Positions 18,173-28,020 are shown, numbered from the stretch's first letter. The stretch is 64,000 bases of DNA from Saprospiraceae bacterium (GCA_016717265.1 JADKFX010000001.1:186001-250000); one strand, 5' to 3'. Program-made: numbers and translations. Notes: generated by a model from the sequence alone, not told the origin.

Positions 18173-18552
18173 CTTACAATTACCCAGGCTAAAATTGATG
18201 AATATCATACTTAAATATGACTTCAATCAACACCCTTGGTATCCTTAACAAATAATAAATTAAATAAAGATGTGCAGCGATACAGACTGCTCTCGAAATA
18301 ATTACAGAATTGCCATGATGCCATATTAAAATTTGATTTACAAGTGTTTACACTTTTCTATAAACAACTTGAGTCTCCTATCCAATTCCAAACAAAGAAT
18401 TATAGCGGCAGGTCAGCCTTATTCGTGGGCATCCTAAAATTGATCTTTTAACAGCACGTTTAAGTGTAAATAAAATACACAAGGGATATTTTTTGAATTG
18501 TAATGAATGTTTGAACTTTAACGCTCTAGTAAAATAAAAAATGAAGCTTTTA
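18173..18552. other. Intergenic region, no gene seen
   Basis: About 380 bases between the cbb3 operon and prsW. Both strands are broken by stops and no RNA gene, repeat or strong hairpin is visible. It probably holds the cbb3 promoter and the 3' end of the prsW transcript. Confidence 0.4.
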
Positions 18553-19620
18553 TTAAAGAATAAGTCGTCTCTCTGAATTTTTAAGCTTGATCAAATAACC
18601 ATAAAATAATGCAAATGACAAGCCTGCAATCAAAGCAGCAATAGTTGGCTGAATTCCTGCAAACCAATCATAAAATCCATGTAAAGTAGCAGCTACCATA
18701 AAACCTAATACAATCAAGGCTCCCATTTTCTCTTTCCGAATTAAGGCCGTGGTGATAAAATAAGCTACAATTCCAGAAAAAACAGCATGACAAAATACAA
18801 GAGACAAAGATCGCAACATTACCGTGACCATAGCATTCTGAACACCAGATACTAAACCTTCTACACCATAATTCATGGCTTTAGCATATGTTGAGTTGAT
18901 AGCATTATCTCCATAATGGAGATTTTCAAAAGCTGCAAAACCGAGACCACTAAATACTCCAATTGTAATGAGTGATAAATGACCGATATCTTTTTTAAAC
19001 CATTTGATCGCTATAAAAATTGGCAAAGATTTGATGAGTTCTTCACAAATTCCTACTTGCAGCACATAACCCAGCAATGAAATTAATAAATTAGAACTAT
19101 CTGCAAGTTGCAAAATAAAATCAGGCAAAAAACGATATATAAAAAGTAGACTTCCGATTCCAACAATGCCCGTAAAAAAGAGAGCCGGGATAGCCAGATT
19201 CTTCGTGCCGTTATCATTAATAATAAAGCGTTTAAATATGACGCCCCAAACAAAAGCAAAAAACAAAGCAAACATTGTTAACTGAGCTGAAGGTTGTCGT
19301 ACTGTTATAATCAATAAAGGAATAATTCCCAAAAGTGTTACAGCCCAAAAGATAAAATCCTTCAATAGTAAATTAATATTTGTATGATCTATGGGGATCA
19401 CTTCTTGTCTTATTGGAATTGCTTTTAAATCAGCAAATAAACTTCGGGCATGCTGTGCACTGCTTTCAAATACATTCGATTCTGATCTTGCTGAATGTAT
19501 TGCAGATGGCACCATGAGCAATTTACCACAGGAAGAACAATAACGTTCACTTCCAAAATCTGCATCGCCAAATTCTAAATTTTGTTTACATCCAGGACAA
19601 ACAATTTTAATAGTTAACAT
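18553..19620 (-). CDS. prsW: PrsW family intramembrane protease with N-terminal zinc ribbon
   Basis: 355 aa. Residues 8-31 form a zinc ribbon (C8, C11, C28, C31), followed by a soluble linker and about eight membrane helices. The PrsW/CPBP-type catalytic residues are visible: EE at 193-194 (ICEELIKSLP), GFAAFENLHY with Glu232, His278 in FCHAVFSG and His314 in LHGFYDW. PrsW proteases cut membrane anti-sigma factors at site 1; the target here is unknown and no sigma/anti-sigma pair is adjacent. Bacillus PrsW lacks the zinc ribbon, which may serve for binding a partner. It appears to be a single gene. Confidence 0.88.
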   Translation of the reverse strand: MLTIKIVCPGCKQNLEFGDADFGSERYCSSCGKLLMVPSAIHSARSESNVFESSAQHARSLFADLKAIPIRQEVIPIDHTNINLLLKDFIFWAVTLLGIIPLLIITVRQPSAQLTMFALFFAFVWGVIFKRFIINDNGTKNLAIPALFFTGIVGIGSLLFIYRFLPDFILQLADSSNLLISLLGYVLQVGICEELIKSLPIFIAIKWFKKDIGHLSLITIGVFSGLGFAAFENLHYGDNAINSTYAKAMNYGVEGLVSGVQNAMVTVMLRSLSLVFCHAVFSGIVAYFITTALIRKEKMGALIVLGFMVAATLHGFYDWFAGIQPTIAALIAGLSFALFYGYLIKLKNSERRLIL

Positions 19621-19678
19621 ATTGAATGATTTTGAATGAAAAATATCCCAGGATAAAATTAGTAAGGATTTCTAAACA

Positions 19679-20071
19679 CTACTTCTTTAATTCTAACTTA
19701 ACACACGGAAGTCCCCAAATATGAATGCGCTTTGCATTCTTTTTAAATTCAACCGTCTTCTTATCAATTATCTTTACTGATCTATGCTCATTTAGGCTTG
19801 GGTCAAACAAAGCATTGATATCTGGTATGTCGTTTTTACTCAATTTAAATTCAAGCCGGATCGATTCTCCTGCCTCTTTCCAGTGACCTTTAAAGAGATA
19901 GGTTTTAGGAGGCACTTCGTCAAAATCTTTGAAATTGACGCCAAACCTATGATTTTTCTGCAAATACAAATCAATTAATGCTACATCATTTGGAATTGTT
20001 TTATAAATTGCCAATTTAGGGGAAGCACATGAAACCCACAAAATTGAAATCAAAAGCAGATATTTATACAT
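19679..20071 (-). CDS. Hypothetical small lipoprotein, 130 aa
   Basis: The N-terminus (MYKYLLLISILWVSCASPK) looks like a lipoprotein signal with Cys15, though Trp at -3 is not canonical. The mature part is short, Lys-rich and beta-rich; no family recognised. It lies between prsW (58 bp away) and the MFS gene (88 bp), all on the minus strand, with no evident functional link. Confidence 0.65.
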   Translation of the reverse strand: MYKYLLLISILWVSCASPKLAIYKTIPNDVALIDLYLQKNHRFGVNFKDFDEVPPKTYLFKGHWKEAGESIRLEFKLSKNDIPDINALFDPSLNEHRSVKIIDKKTVEFKKNAKRIHIWGLPCVKLELKK

Positions 20072-20159
20072 TTTAAGAAAATTTAAAGCATGTAAATATA
20101 CGAAGTAAGAGATTTAAAAGCAATCATCATTTAAGAATTTATATCTAAGGCGCTTTCTG

Positions 20160-21434
20160 TTATTCAGTTTTTAAATTATCACCTTGTCTTTTATATACAA
20201 TCCATAATATTACAAAACATAGTAACAAAAAGATGCCAAGAAAGATCAAGCCAAATTGAACTTGCATGGAGGGACCAAATAAGGGAATTGAAACAATACC
20301 TGTTAAAATGATTCTGGTAAAAATATTACTTAAATTAAAAATACTACTTACTCTTCCCATAAATTGATTTGGAATCACACTAAATAAATAGCTCATCCTT
20401 TGAATTCTTGTACCTGCATTGCACAATCCTAAAATAACACTATAAACAAAGAGTAGTAAGGTACTTTGAAATATTGCTACCAAAATATATCCTACTGCGG
20501 TAATCATGGTCATTATTAAAATGGAAATCGGAACCTTTATTTTGTGAAACAATTTTCTGATAATAAGCCCAGCGGTTAATGCGCCTACTGCATAATATAT
20601 TTCAGCAGCTGCAAATACGCCTGCACCCTGATCTAAACAATATTTAACATAGGCAGGTAAAAGTGTAAAACTTTCAACCATAAGTGTTGCAAAAATCCCT
20701 AAAGAAAAAATTCCAAACCACAATATATGTTTTCGACCCCATAAATAATGCCACCCATCTGCCATCCTTATGAATACCGGACTATGATCTATCTGAAGTT
20801 GCACTAAAGGCTTAAATTTTAATTTTGTCAATATCAATGCAGCTAAAAAATAAGTGATTGCATCCACGATAAATATCCATTCAATTTTCCAAGGTTCAAA
20901 TCGAAAGAATGACCCTAAGTGAATACCCAAAATCTTAATATAGCCATCACTGCCATCCAATAAGATCGCGCCTAATGCACCTGCAACAATCGTAGAAAAT
21001 TGGCCTTGAATTTCTAGTATTGAAGTAAGTTTCCCATATTTTTCTGCAGGTGTTATTTGCTGAATTAGTGCATAAAGATTAGGATAATGTATTGAATAAC
21101 TAAGAAATGTCAGTAAAAAAACCAGATAAATAAAAGGAAATTTTATACCTCCAGATTGCAAAGCAATTGCTGAAATGCTCAATTCAATAATTCCAATGAA
21201 AAGAAATAAATAGATAAAAACTTTTACCCGATCATACTTATCAATGAGGACTCCACTAAATGGAGCAACAAACAGCATAAAAATATTTGCTAAAAAAAAT
21301 GACCAACCAAATAAATTTGCTTCCCCTGATTTTGCAAAATACCAGGGTATCGCCAACATACTAATCCCTTGTGCGATTCCTGAAATAGTATTTGCAATCA
21401 TGAGCCATTGAATGGCTCTACGATTTTCGTTCAT
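20160..21434 (-). CDS. MFS transporter
   Basis: 424 aa from ATG 21434, about twelve membrane helices. Between helices 2 and 3 is the MFS loop motif variant GVLIDKYDRVKVFIY, with the conserved D and R positions of motif A. It looks like the MFS_3/enterobactin-exporter-like subgroup, in which exporters of small molecules are common; the substrate cannot be read. A TTG at 21452 would add six residues, but the ATG gives the usual MNxNRRAIQWL opening. It overlaps the DUF4286 gene by 17 bp and is probably translationally coupled to it. Confidence 0.85.
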   Translation of the reverse strand: MNENRRAIQWLMIANTISGIAQGISMLAIPWYFAKSGEANLFGWSFFLANIFMLFVAPFSGVLIDKYDRVKVFIYLFLFIGIIELSISAIALQSGGIKFPFIYLVFLLTFLSYSIHYPNLYALIQQITPAEKYGKLTSILEIQGQFSTIVAGALGAILLDGSDGYIKILGIHLGSFFRFEPWKIEWIFIVDAITYFLAALILTKLKFKPLVQLQIDHSPVFIRMADGWHYLWGRKHILWFGIFSLGIFATLMVESFTLLPAYVKYCLDQGAGVFAAAEIYYAVGALTAGLIIRKLFHKIKVPISILIMTMITAVGYILVAIFQSTLLLFVYSVILGLCNAGTRIQRMSYLFSVIPNQFMGRVSSIFNLSNIFTRIILTGIVSIPLFGPSMQVQFGLIFLGIFLLLCFVILWIVYKRQGDNLKTE

Positions 21435-21747
21435 GCGGAAAAAGCTCTTCAATTACTTCTAAAACCGTTCGGAATGCAACAAAGCGATTTGCATAGCGTT
21501 CGATATGCTCCTTTTGCAATGCTGGTGCATATCGTATCATATAATTATTTAATGCCTCTTGCGAAATAGCATCATATTGAATGATATAGGTTATTCCGTC
21601 GTCTTCCTGTATGTCCAACCTTGAAATTCGAGATTTTAAAAAACTCCCAGTAGATAAGACTCTGGGTATATGATGCAGGCGCATCCAAGTTAACCATTCC
21701 TCATGAACTTGAGGGTCGATTTTAACTGAAACATTGTATATTACCAT
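21418..21747 (-). CDS. DUF4286 family protein, 109 aa
   Basis: Small cytoplasmic protein starting MVIYNVSVKIDPQVHEEWL, with HIPRVLSTGSF and YAPALQKEHIERYANRFVAFRTVLEVI, the recognisable pattern of DUF4286, a Bacteroidota family with a dimeric ferredoxin-like (antibiotic-monooxygenase-like) fold. Function unknown. The 17 bp overlap with the downstream MFS gene suggests coupled expression. A TACCTTTA element, one base off the -7 consensus, lies about 10 bp upstream. Confidence 0.85.
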   Translation of the reverse strand: MVIYNVSVKIDPQVHEEWLTWMRLHHIPRVLSTGSFLKSRISRLDIQEDDGITYIIQYDAISQEALNNYMIRYAPALQKEHIERYANRFVAFRTVLEVIEELFPHERKS

Positions 21748-21866
21748 ATAGAGAACTAAAGGTAGTAAATACAGTCAAATTTTCAAACACCATTGCCTGA
21801 ATTGGACTAATTTTTAATAAATCAAAATACTCTTCTTTTAAAAATTAATTTATTTGCTACTATAAA

Positions 21867-23483
21867 TTAAATAGTTTCGATGTCTGTTTTTAATTGCAAC
21901 AATAAATCTGCTGAATAAGCGCCGCTATACTTTATAATTTCCAACTGATTTACTATTTTTAAAATAGAACTACCATCTTCCATAGAATTCATTTCAGCAT
22001 TCAAAAATTGCTTAGCAGTATTCAAATCATTACCCTCAAATTTTCCATCAGATACCTGTCGCATCTTTTGGATTACTAAAAATTCCAAATACTCCAAGGT
22101 AAGTGATTTATCAAGTTGCATTCCGGGCGAAATCTTTTTAGCATTTCTATGAATACGAAGGTTTTCTGAATACTTTTTTAAATAGCCCAATAATAAAATA
22201 CAGATTGGAAATAAAGCAACTAGCCAGGTTTTGATCTGAAAAAATAATTGTGTAGGTTCATACTCAAGTTTTACCTGATCAACGAATCCATGAATATCCT
22301 CTTCTATTCCAATTGCTGTAGTATTTTTTGTGCCTTCAACAATGTTTATCTTAAAACTATCCGTTTGTTGCACGAATTTCTTAAGCGCTGGATTAAAATA
22401 ACAAAAGCCAGGGCATAAAATAAATGCACCAGGTTTCTTAGGCACTAGCAGAAAATTATACATACGAGTATTCGTCATCGCAGGTTCATCAGTCACTTTA
22501 ATAATATCACCTGATTTAGTATCAGAGATTTCAAAACTACTGTCTTTTTGAATAAAATTAGATTTGATTGTATTGAAATTTCCATTTCCGTGAATTTGGA
22601 TTTTTAGATGAATAGCATCATTCATGGAATACTCTGCTAATAAACCAGTTGCTTGAAAACTCATATCGCCAACCGCACCACTAAAGTTATCAGGTACTGG
22701 TACCGGTAATTCTTTAATTTTTATTCTTAATTCGTTTGTAACAATATTTTCAACTTGAGCATTAAACAAGGATGGCATGCCAAATCCAAAAGGATCATCT
22801 TCCCCTTTAACAATGCGATACACCGTGGGGTCTAAAATATAGGTTCCTGTTTTGATAGGATACAAAACCGTTTTAGAAAGTATTTTAGTAGTATATTCTC
22901 TTCCATTAAAAATTTCACGCCTTACTGGATTGTTCAACATATTTACAGCCTGATCCTGAAAAGCATCTAATGATGGTTTTGATCCCAATTCAATGTTCTC
23001 GATGTTAACACGCGTGTATAATTTGTAACTGAGCGTTAATTGTTCTCCCAAAAAAACCTCTGTCTTATCTAAACTTGCCTGGATTATTACATCTGCAGAT
23101 GCCTTACTGCTCTGCATTGCCTTTACAATTTTTATACTAACAGGTTTGGTATATAAGGTTTTACCTTGTACTTGAATACTAGCCTCCTTAATCAAAAACG
23201 TGCCAACCTGATTACAGGTCAAAACATAAACAAATCCTACTGAAGATCTCATGGCTCCATTGATAATTGAAGTTTGCATAGATCTGGAAGGCCCGGAGAC
23301 AATTTGAAAAGGACTAAAATCAGGTGGCCTAAAATTTGTTCCTTGTGCATTCTTTAATTCAAAACTAATTTGAAACGTACTACCTTGCAAAACACTTTCT
23401 GCATCAATGCTCGTTTCAAAGCGCACTTGAGAAGCAAGGATTCCTGGCAAAAAAAAGAAAAAAATATAAAATTTCGCCCGCAT
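21867..23483 (-). CDS. batD: BatD family protein (oxygen tolerance)
   Basis: 538 aa. A signal peptide (ending LASQV) is followed by repeated Ig-like beta domains; the first contains PPDFSPFQIVSGPS, a BatD mark. One membrane helix lies near residue 425 (WLVALFPICILLLGYL), with a cytoplasmic tail of about 100 residues. BatD is the large periplasmic partner of the BatA/BatB von Willebrand proteins; the complex supports aerotolerance or envelope integrity in Bacteroides and others. It is the last gene of the operon; its ATG overlaps the previous stop by one base (TGATG). Confidence 0.92.
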   Translation of the reverse strand: MRAKFYIFFFFLPGILASQVRFETSIDAESVLQGSTFQISFELKNAQGTNFRPPDFSPFQIVSGPSRSMQTSIINGAMRSSVGFVYVLTCNQVGTFLIKEASIQVQGKTLYTKPVSIKIVKAMQSSKASADVIIQASLDKTEVFLGEQLTLSYKLYTRVNIENIELGSKPSLDAFQDQAVNMLNNPVRREIFNGREYTTKILSKTVLYPIKTGTYILDPTVYRIVKGEDDPFGFGMPSLFNAQVENIVTNELRIKIKELPVPVPDNFSGAVGDMSFQATGLLAEYSMNDAIHLKIQIHGNGNFNTIKSNFIQKDSSFEISDTKSGDIIKVTDEPAMTNTRMYNFLLVPKKPGAFILCPGFCYFNPALKKFVQQTDSFKINIVEGTKNTTAIGIEEDIHGFVDQVKLEYEPTQLFFQIKTWLVALFPICILLLGYLKKYSENLRIHRNAKKISPGMQLDKSLTLEYLEFLVIQKMRQVSDGKFEGNDLNTAKQFLNAEMNSMEDGSSILKIVNQLEIIKYSGAYSADLLLQLKTDIETI

Positions 23484-23956
23484 CAGATTTTTGTTGCTTT
23501 TCTCTTTTTCTTCAAACCTTCTTTCTGAATTGGTTCTGGCAGATTTATACGCTCATCTAATTTAAACTTTGGATGCTGCCTAACGCCTTCAGGATTTTGA
23601 TAAACTACTATTTTTAAACTTGGTGTTTTAAGTTCTATATCCTCCGTTTTAAGTTTCGCAACACCAATTTCAAAAATTCCATCAGACGGAGCTTCCAAAT
23701 AGTAAGTATACGAACTGCTTTGATTCACTTGCCCATTCATATATGAATAACTGGAAGCAGTATTAGGCCCCGACACAATGCTCCATCCAGAAAAATCTGG
23801 TGCCTGAAATGTTCCATTGCCATTTTTAATCTCAAACTTCACTTCCAGGTAATTGCCCAATAACAATGTATCATTATTTACAGATACATTAAATTCAATT
23901 TCCTGCGCATGCAAGATGTTTAATAAACCTAAAATTATGCAACATACTTTTTTCAT
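23483..23956 (-). CDS. Short BatD-like protein (N-terminal domain only)
   Basis: 157 aa with a signal peptide of about 17 residues and one Ig-like domain closely similar to the first domain of the downstream BatD: APDFSGWSIVSGPN here against PPDFSPFQIVSGPS there. There is no membrane helix, and the C-terminus is a Lys-rich tail (KKKRKATKI). It looks like a duplicated and shortened BatD that remains intact and in frame, with 16 bp to batC and a 1 bp overlap with batD. A periplasmic assembly role alongside BatD is an inference. Confidence 0.8.
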   Translation of the reverse strand: MKKVCCIILGLLNILHAQEIEFNVSVNNDTLLLGNYLEVKFEIKNGNGTFQAPDFSGWSIVSGPNTASSYSYMNGQVNQSSSYTYYLEAPSDGIFEIGVAKLKTEDIELKTPSLKIVVYQNPEGVRQHPKFKLDERINLPEPIQKEGLKKKRKATKI

Positions 23957-23972
23957 AATACGAAATTTTTAG

Positions 23973-24716
23973 TTACCAATCTTTTGCCTTTTTAGCTTTT
24001 CTGCTTTGATTTTTTTGAATGCGTTCTCTAATTTTTCTATCTTGATCATCCACCATTCTCATTAACTGTTCAGCTTCCTCTTTCCTCAATTTGTCGCTTT
24101 TCGTTTCCTCTGATTTCTCTTTTTGGTCTTCCTCGTTTTGATCTTGTTTTTGCTTCTGGGCTTCATTCTCTTTTTTCTCTTTGTCTTCTTGGTTCTTTTG
24201 TTGCTGGTTTTCCTGTTTTTGGTTCTCACGATCTTGTGTATCCTTGTTTTGATCTTTCTGCTGCTGTTTTTGCTCCTGTTGTTGTTGTTGAATTTGCTGC
24301 TGCCTTTTTGCCAACACCAGATTTTGTTTTGCTTCCTGATCTTTAGGATTCCGTTTTAAGGATTCCTGATATGCCTGAATACTTTTTTCATAATTTTTCT
24401 GTTCAAAGTAGGCGTTTCCTAAGTTATAAAAAGCTTTAGATTTGGCTTTATCTGATTCTGCTTCCTGCAAACTTTTTTCATAATAATCTCCCGCTTCCTT
24501 GGTTCGTCCTTGCTGATATAAACTATTTGCAATATTGTATTTGTTTTTAAACTCAGGCTTAAGATCATTTGCCTTTCTATAGGACTCCTCTGCGTCGGTG
24601 TAATTTGAATCCTTATATAGCCTATCCCCTTTCGTTGAGAAAAATTTAGAATCCTGTGCAATTAATCGTGCACAACATAAATATAAAAATGCGATTAGTA
24701 GGAATTTAAATTTCAT
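23973..24716 (-). CDS. batC: BatC/BatE-type TPR protein with Gln/Lys-rich tail
   Basis: 247 aa. A signal peptide (to about residue 20) is followed by about three TPRs (22-125; FYNLGNAYFEQKNYEKSIQA, PKDQEAKQNL), then a very long Gln/Lys/Glu-rich coiled-coil region (130-247) with little sequence complexity. TPR proteins at this place in Bat operons are thought to organise the BatA/B/D complex in the periplasm. It overlaps batB by 11 bp. The low-complexity tail gives long false reading frames on the opposite strand. Confidence 0.88.
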   Translation of the reverse strand: MKFKFLLIAFLYLCCARLIAQDSKFFSTKGDRLYKDSNYTDAEESYRKANDLKPEFKNKYNIANSLYQQGRTKEAGDYYEKSLQEAESDKAKSKAFYNLGNAYFEQKNYEKSIQAYQESLKRNPKDQEAKQNLVLAKRQQQIQQQQQEQKQQQKDQNKDTQDRENQKQENQQQKNQEDKEKKENEAQKQKQDQNEEDQKEKSEETKSDKLRKEEAEQLMRMVDDQDRKIRERIQKNQSRKAKKAKDW

Positions 24717-25698
24717 TTTTCTTTCTGGTCAAAAAACTTTCAAAAATCAATAATCCAAATGCGATCAATAAAAAATATTGAAAATAAGATTGATAACTAC
24801 TAAATGATTGATATGTAACATCCTTTCTTGCAAGCAAAGAAAATCGTTTTTTTAAGGTTTCAAAACTCAATTCGCCATTTTGCATATCCAGAATTTCTCC
24901 TTGCCCAGCTTCTGCAATTTCAGCCAATAATTTTCGATTTGGTTTGGTGATAATAAGCTTGCTTTCTTCATCGACTCTATAATTTTCTGCTATTTGATTC
25001 GGGATCGGGCCACCTTGTTCAGTTCCTACAGGCACTGTGAAAACAGTAATTCCCTTTTGAGCAGCTTTTTTTGCAGATTCAATAGCAGCACCTTCATGAT
25101 CTTCTCCATCCGAAAGTAAAAGAATTACTTTATGAAATCCTTCTTTCTCACCAAATGATTTCATTGCCAGTTCAATCGCTTCTGAAATAGCCGTTCCCTG
25201 GGTTCCAATATTTTTAGGGCCCGCCATGCTAGTCATTAACTGAATTGTCGGCATATCCGTTGTGAGCGGTGAATGTAAATAAGCACTGCCAGCAAATGAT
25301 ATAAATCCTATCCGTTCACTTCTAAATCGGTCTAAAAATTGTTTTATCCAAATTTGAGCTCTTGACAAACGATCAGGTTTAATATCTGTACATAACATAC
25401 TTTGAGAAACATCCAAAGCAATAAAAACATCTATATTCTGAGATTTAATTTTCTCAGTTTTCTTTCCAAATTGAGGATTCACAAGTCCTAAAATTGAAAA
25501 TAACAAAATAAAGCAAAATAAAAGAAACTTAAAATTCAGTTTGTCATTTGGTACTAAAATAAAATTCTTTAAAGTTGAATAAACACCTAATTTTTTCCAG
25601 GTCTCCATTGAACTTTTTTTATAATTCAGATATAAAATATAAAATACCGGTAACAATACCAGTAAAATCAAGTAATTATTTTCTTCAAATTTAAACAT
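24706..25698 (-). CDS. batB: BatB von Willebrand A domain protein
   Basis: 330 aa, membrane-bound. Two helices near the N-terminus (about 7-24 and 57-76), a vWA domain (about 90-275) with the metal site DVSQSM, and a final helix near 307-325. The MIDAS Asp-x-Ser-x-Ser is complete, so it can bind a divalent metal and partners. It pairs with BatA (2 bp gap). Confidence 0.93.
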   Translation of the reverse strand: MFKFEENNYLILLVLLPVFYILYLNYKKSSMETWKKLGVYSTLKNFILVPNDKLNFKFLLFCFILLFSILGLVNPQFGKKTEKIKSQNIDVFIALDVSQSMLCTDIKPDRLSRAQIWIKQFLDRFRSERIGFISFAGSAYLHSPLTTDMPTIQLMTSMAGPKNIGTQGTAISEAIELAMKSFGEKEGFHKVILLLSDGEDHEGAAIESAKKAAQKGITVFTVPVGTEQGGPIPNQIAENYRVDEESKLIITKPNRKLLAEIAEAGQGEILDMQNGELSFETLKKRFSLLARKDVTYQSFSSYQSYFQYFLLIAFGLLIFESFLTRKKNEI

Positions 25699-25699
25699 G

Positions 25700-26710
25700 T
25701 TAATTTAAGATTCTTAAAAAAACGAATCTGAATACCCACTCTATGCATAATAAAAATAAAGCTGCCAAAAGAAAACTTCTAAATTCTTCAGAATACCTTT
25801 TTATATAACGCACTTCTATTTTTGTTTTCTCCAGTTGATCAATCTCTTGATAAATTTCCTTTAGCTTTTCCGCATTGGTAGCCCGATAATATTTACCTCC
25901 CGTGGAGATGGAAATTTGATTTAACAATGGTTCATCTATATTCACTGGTGCCATTCCAAAAACATATTCACCATGCTGACTGCGACCAATTGGAGAATAG
26001 GCTTCCCCTGTGGTTCCAACTCCGATAGCATAAATTTTAATCTGATATGTTTTTGCAAGTTCCGCTGCAAGTGCCGGTGAAATATCACCTGCATTATTAA
26101 CTCCATCAGTCAATAGGATAATAATTTTACTTTTTGCTGAATCCTCTTTTAATCTATTAATCGCTGAAGCAAGCCCCATACCAATTGCTGTTCCATCTTC
26201 AAGAAAACCACAGTTCAACTCACTTAATAAAACAGTCAAAGCTTGATGATCTGTTGTCAATGGACATTGCGTAAAACCTTCACCAGCAAATGCCGTCAAT
26301 CCAATACGGTCATATTCACGCTTTGATATAAAATCAATTGCAACGGACTTACTCACTTCTAATCTATTTGGATTAAAATCCTGACTTAACATACTTGATG
26401 AAAGATCCATTGCTAAAAAAATAGCAATTCCTTCGGCACTCATTTTCTCTTCTTTTAAAATCCATCGGGGTCTAGCCATTGCCAAAATAAAAAATGATAT
26501 TGCCAACAATTTTAAATAAGGTAAAACTTTATAAAATGAAATCTTCCAATTTGTCTTTATTGGAAAATTATTCAGGCTTGGAAAAACTAAAGCATTTGTT
26601 GTTTTTTCTGATTTGCGAATCAAATGATACCATATCCAGGGGACTATTAAAAACAAAATAAAGAACCAGGGTGATTCCCATTCAAGCCGATCTAACCATT
26701 GTAAACTCAT
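25700..26710 (-). CDS. batA: BatA von Willebrand A domain protein
   Basis: 336 aa with the same layout as BatB: helices near 12-28 and 62-80, a vWA domain with the metal site DLSSSM, LLTDGVNNAG and FAGEGFTQCPLT, and a C-terminal helix near 310-328. BatA and BatB are thought to form an inner-membrane complex whose assembly is driven by the MoxR ATPase. The start overlaps the end of the upstream gene by 4 bp. Confidence 0.93.
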   Translation of the reverse strand: MSLQWLDRLEWESPWFFILFLIVPWIWYHLIRKSEKTTNALVFPSLNNFPIKTNWKISFYKVLPYLKLLAISFFILAMARPRWILKEEKMSAEGIAIFLAMDLSSSMLSQDFNPNRLEVSKSVAIDFISKREYDRIGLTAFAGEGFTQCPLTTDHQALTVLLSELNCGFLEDGTAIGMGLASAINRLKEDSAKSKIIILLTDGVNNAGDISPALAAELAKTYQIKIYAIGVGTTGEAYSPIGRSQHGEYVFGMAPVNIDEPLLNQISISTGGKYYRATNAEKLKEIYQEIDQLEKTKIEVRYIKRYSEEFRSFLLAALFLLCIEWVFRFVFLRILN

Positions 26711-28020
26711 TTGATCTCTTTATTTAAAACCAATTTTTGATTTTTTGAAATTGAAAAGATTCCTCTTGAAAAAAGGGATTCTTTCTTCCAAATACTCAAA
26801 ATAAATATAAAGGGTAAAAAGATAGATATAAATGGGAGCACAAATAAAAACAAGAGCACTTGAATAAACTTATGATTCGAAATATTTAAAATGGTATGCT
26901 GCCAACGATAAAATAAACCAGTCTTTGACAAATGCATCTGCACCCAAGATTCCGGAAGTTTAAAGGATTTTCTAATAAGCAAATATTGAATTAAACTAAA
27001 CTCTTGCATGCGCTTATTATCATAAACTTGAATCCATAAAAGAGGAACCGATTCCATAGGATTCTCAAATTGAGCTGCTATGGTTTCCCCCAATAAAGCA
27101 CGCCAATGAAGCCGTTTTTCCTCTAATACCTTCTCTGAAAGTTCTTTATTTAATCGAACAAATTCGATGGCAAATTGCATCCATTTTTCATTTACAGAAA
27201 AATTAGGATTTGCATTTGCAAATTTGACTAAATCGCTATTTGTAAAACACTCCTTTAAAGTATCAACTCCTTTTAAATCTGGATATTGATCTGCAATCGT
27301 TTCCATAATTTCAGCAGATGTATACTCTAAAGCTGGAATCTTCATTCCATAAAATAAATAATTTCGCAATATTAAATTTAACTCATCGTAATAAGGCTTT
27401 ACTAAATTCTGCTGCCACAACTTTTTCGCTTCCAGTGCATATAAATCATCAAGACATTTCTCCCATATCTTCCGCTCTACTTGAATATGAAATTCTTCAG
27501 GCTTCATTTGATCCGCTTTGAAAAATTGCCATAAGACAAATAACATTCCAAATAAAACCAGAATTCCAATTCCTGCCAAATATAAAAACCGGTATGGTTC
27601 CTCCGTCTCTTCAATATTTTTGATTGGCCGTAAAGCGGAAACACTATCTATTGGATATTGCACGTCTATAAATAGTGGATTACCCAAAGCCTGCATAGAG
27701 TCCATTTTTTGAAAAATCCCTAAGGCCGGAATCTTAAAATAACCACTATCAAAAACTGTAAATAGAATTTTCCGTTCTTGAATCAGATCTTTTGCATTCC
27801 AGCTCCCTTTGTCAATTGTCTGAAACCACACCATGGTATCTAAAATTTCAAATAAAAAGTCTCCAGGATTTTGATTTGTAGTCTGTAAAGTCAAATACTG
27901 CTGATCCCCGATTATCATCATTGTTGAATCCAGGCTTTGCTTAAATGTTTCCTGTGCTTTAAGCGGCATCGCTAGTAAGCCTATACTCAAACAAAAAATG
28001 AATTTAATATAAGATCCCAA
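26707..28020 (-). CDS. Bat-operon membrane protein, 437 aa
   Basis: A signal peptide (MGSYIKFIFCLSIGLLAMPLKA) is followed by a periplasmic beta domain (to about 150), a helix near 152-172, a large helical cytoplasmic region and a second hydrophobic stretch near 390-412. This layout matches the poorly described protein often found between DUF58 and batA (comparable to DUF4381-type proteins). The start is TTG, one base after the DUF58 stop; no ATG is available that would keep the signal peptide, so TTG is the likely true start. Its periplasmic domain may contact BatD. Confidence 0.75.
   Translation of the reverse strand: MGSYIKFIFCLSIGLLAMPLKAQETFKQSLDSTMMIIGDQQYLTLQTTNQNPGDFLFEILDTMVWFQTIDKGSWNAKDLIQERKILFTVFDSGYFKIPALGIFQKMDSMQALGNPLFIDVQYPIDSVSALRPIKNIEETEEPYRFLYLAGIGILVLFGMLFVLWQFFKADQMKPEEFHIQVERKIWEKCLDDLYALEAKKLWQQNLVKPYYDELNLILRNYLFYGMKIPALEYTSAEIMETIADQYPDLKGVDTLKECFTNSDLVKFANANPNFSVNEKWMQFAIEFVRLNKELSEKVLEEKRLHWRALLGETIAAQFENPMESVPLLWIQVYDNKRMQEFSLIQYLLIRKSFKLPESWVQMHLSKTGLFYRWQHTILNISNHKFIQVLLFLFVLPFISIFLPFIFILSIWKKESLFSRGIFSISKNQKLVLNKEIK

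Noticed and set aside
18148..18552. FNR-type operator upstream of the cbb3 operon
   Set aside because: No TTGA-N6-TCAA palindrome was found; only partial half-sites occur.
24123..24359. Plus-strand hydrophobic reading frame opposite batC
   Set aside because: It is the mirror of the Gln/Lys-rich low-complexity tail of BatC and has no start context or family.
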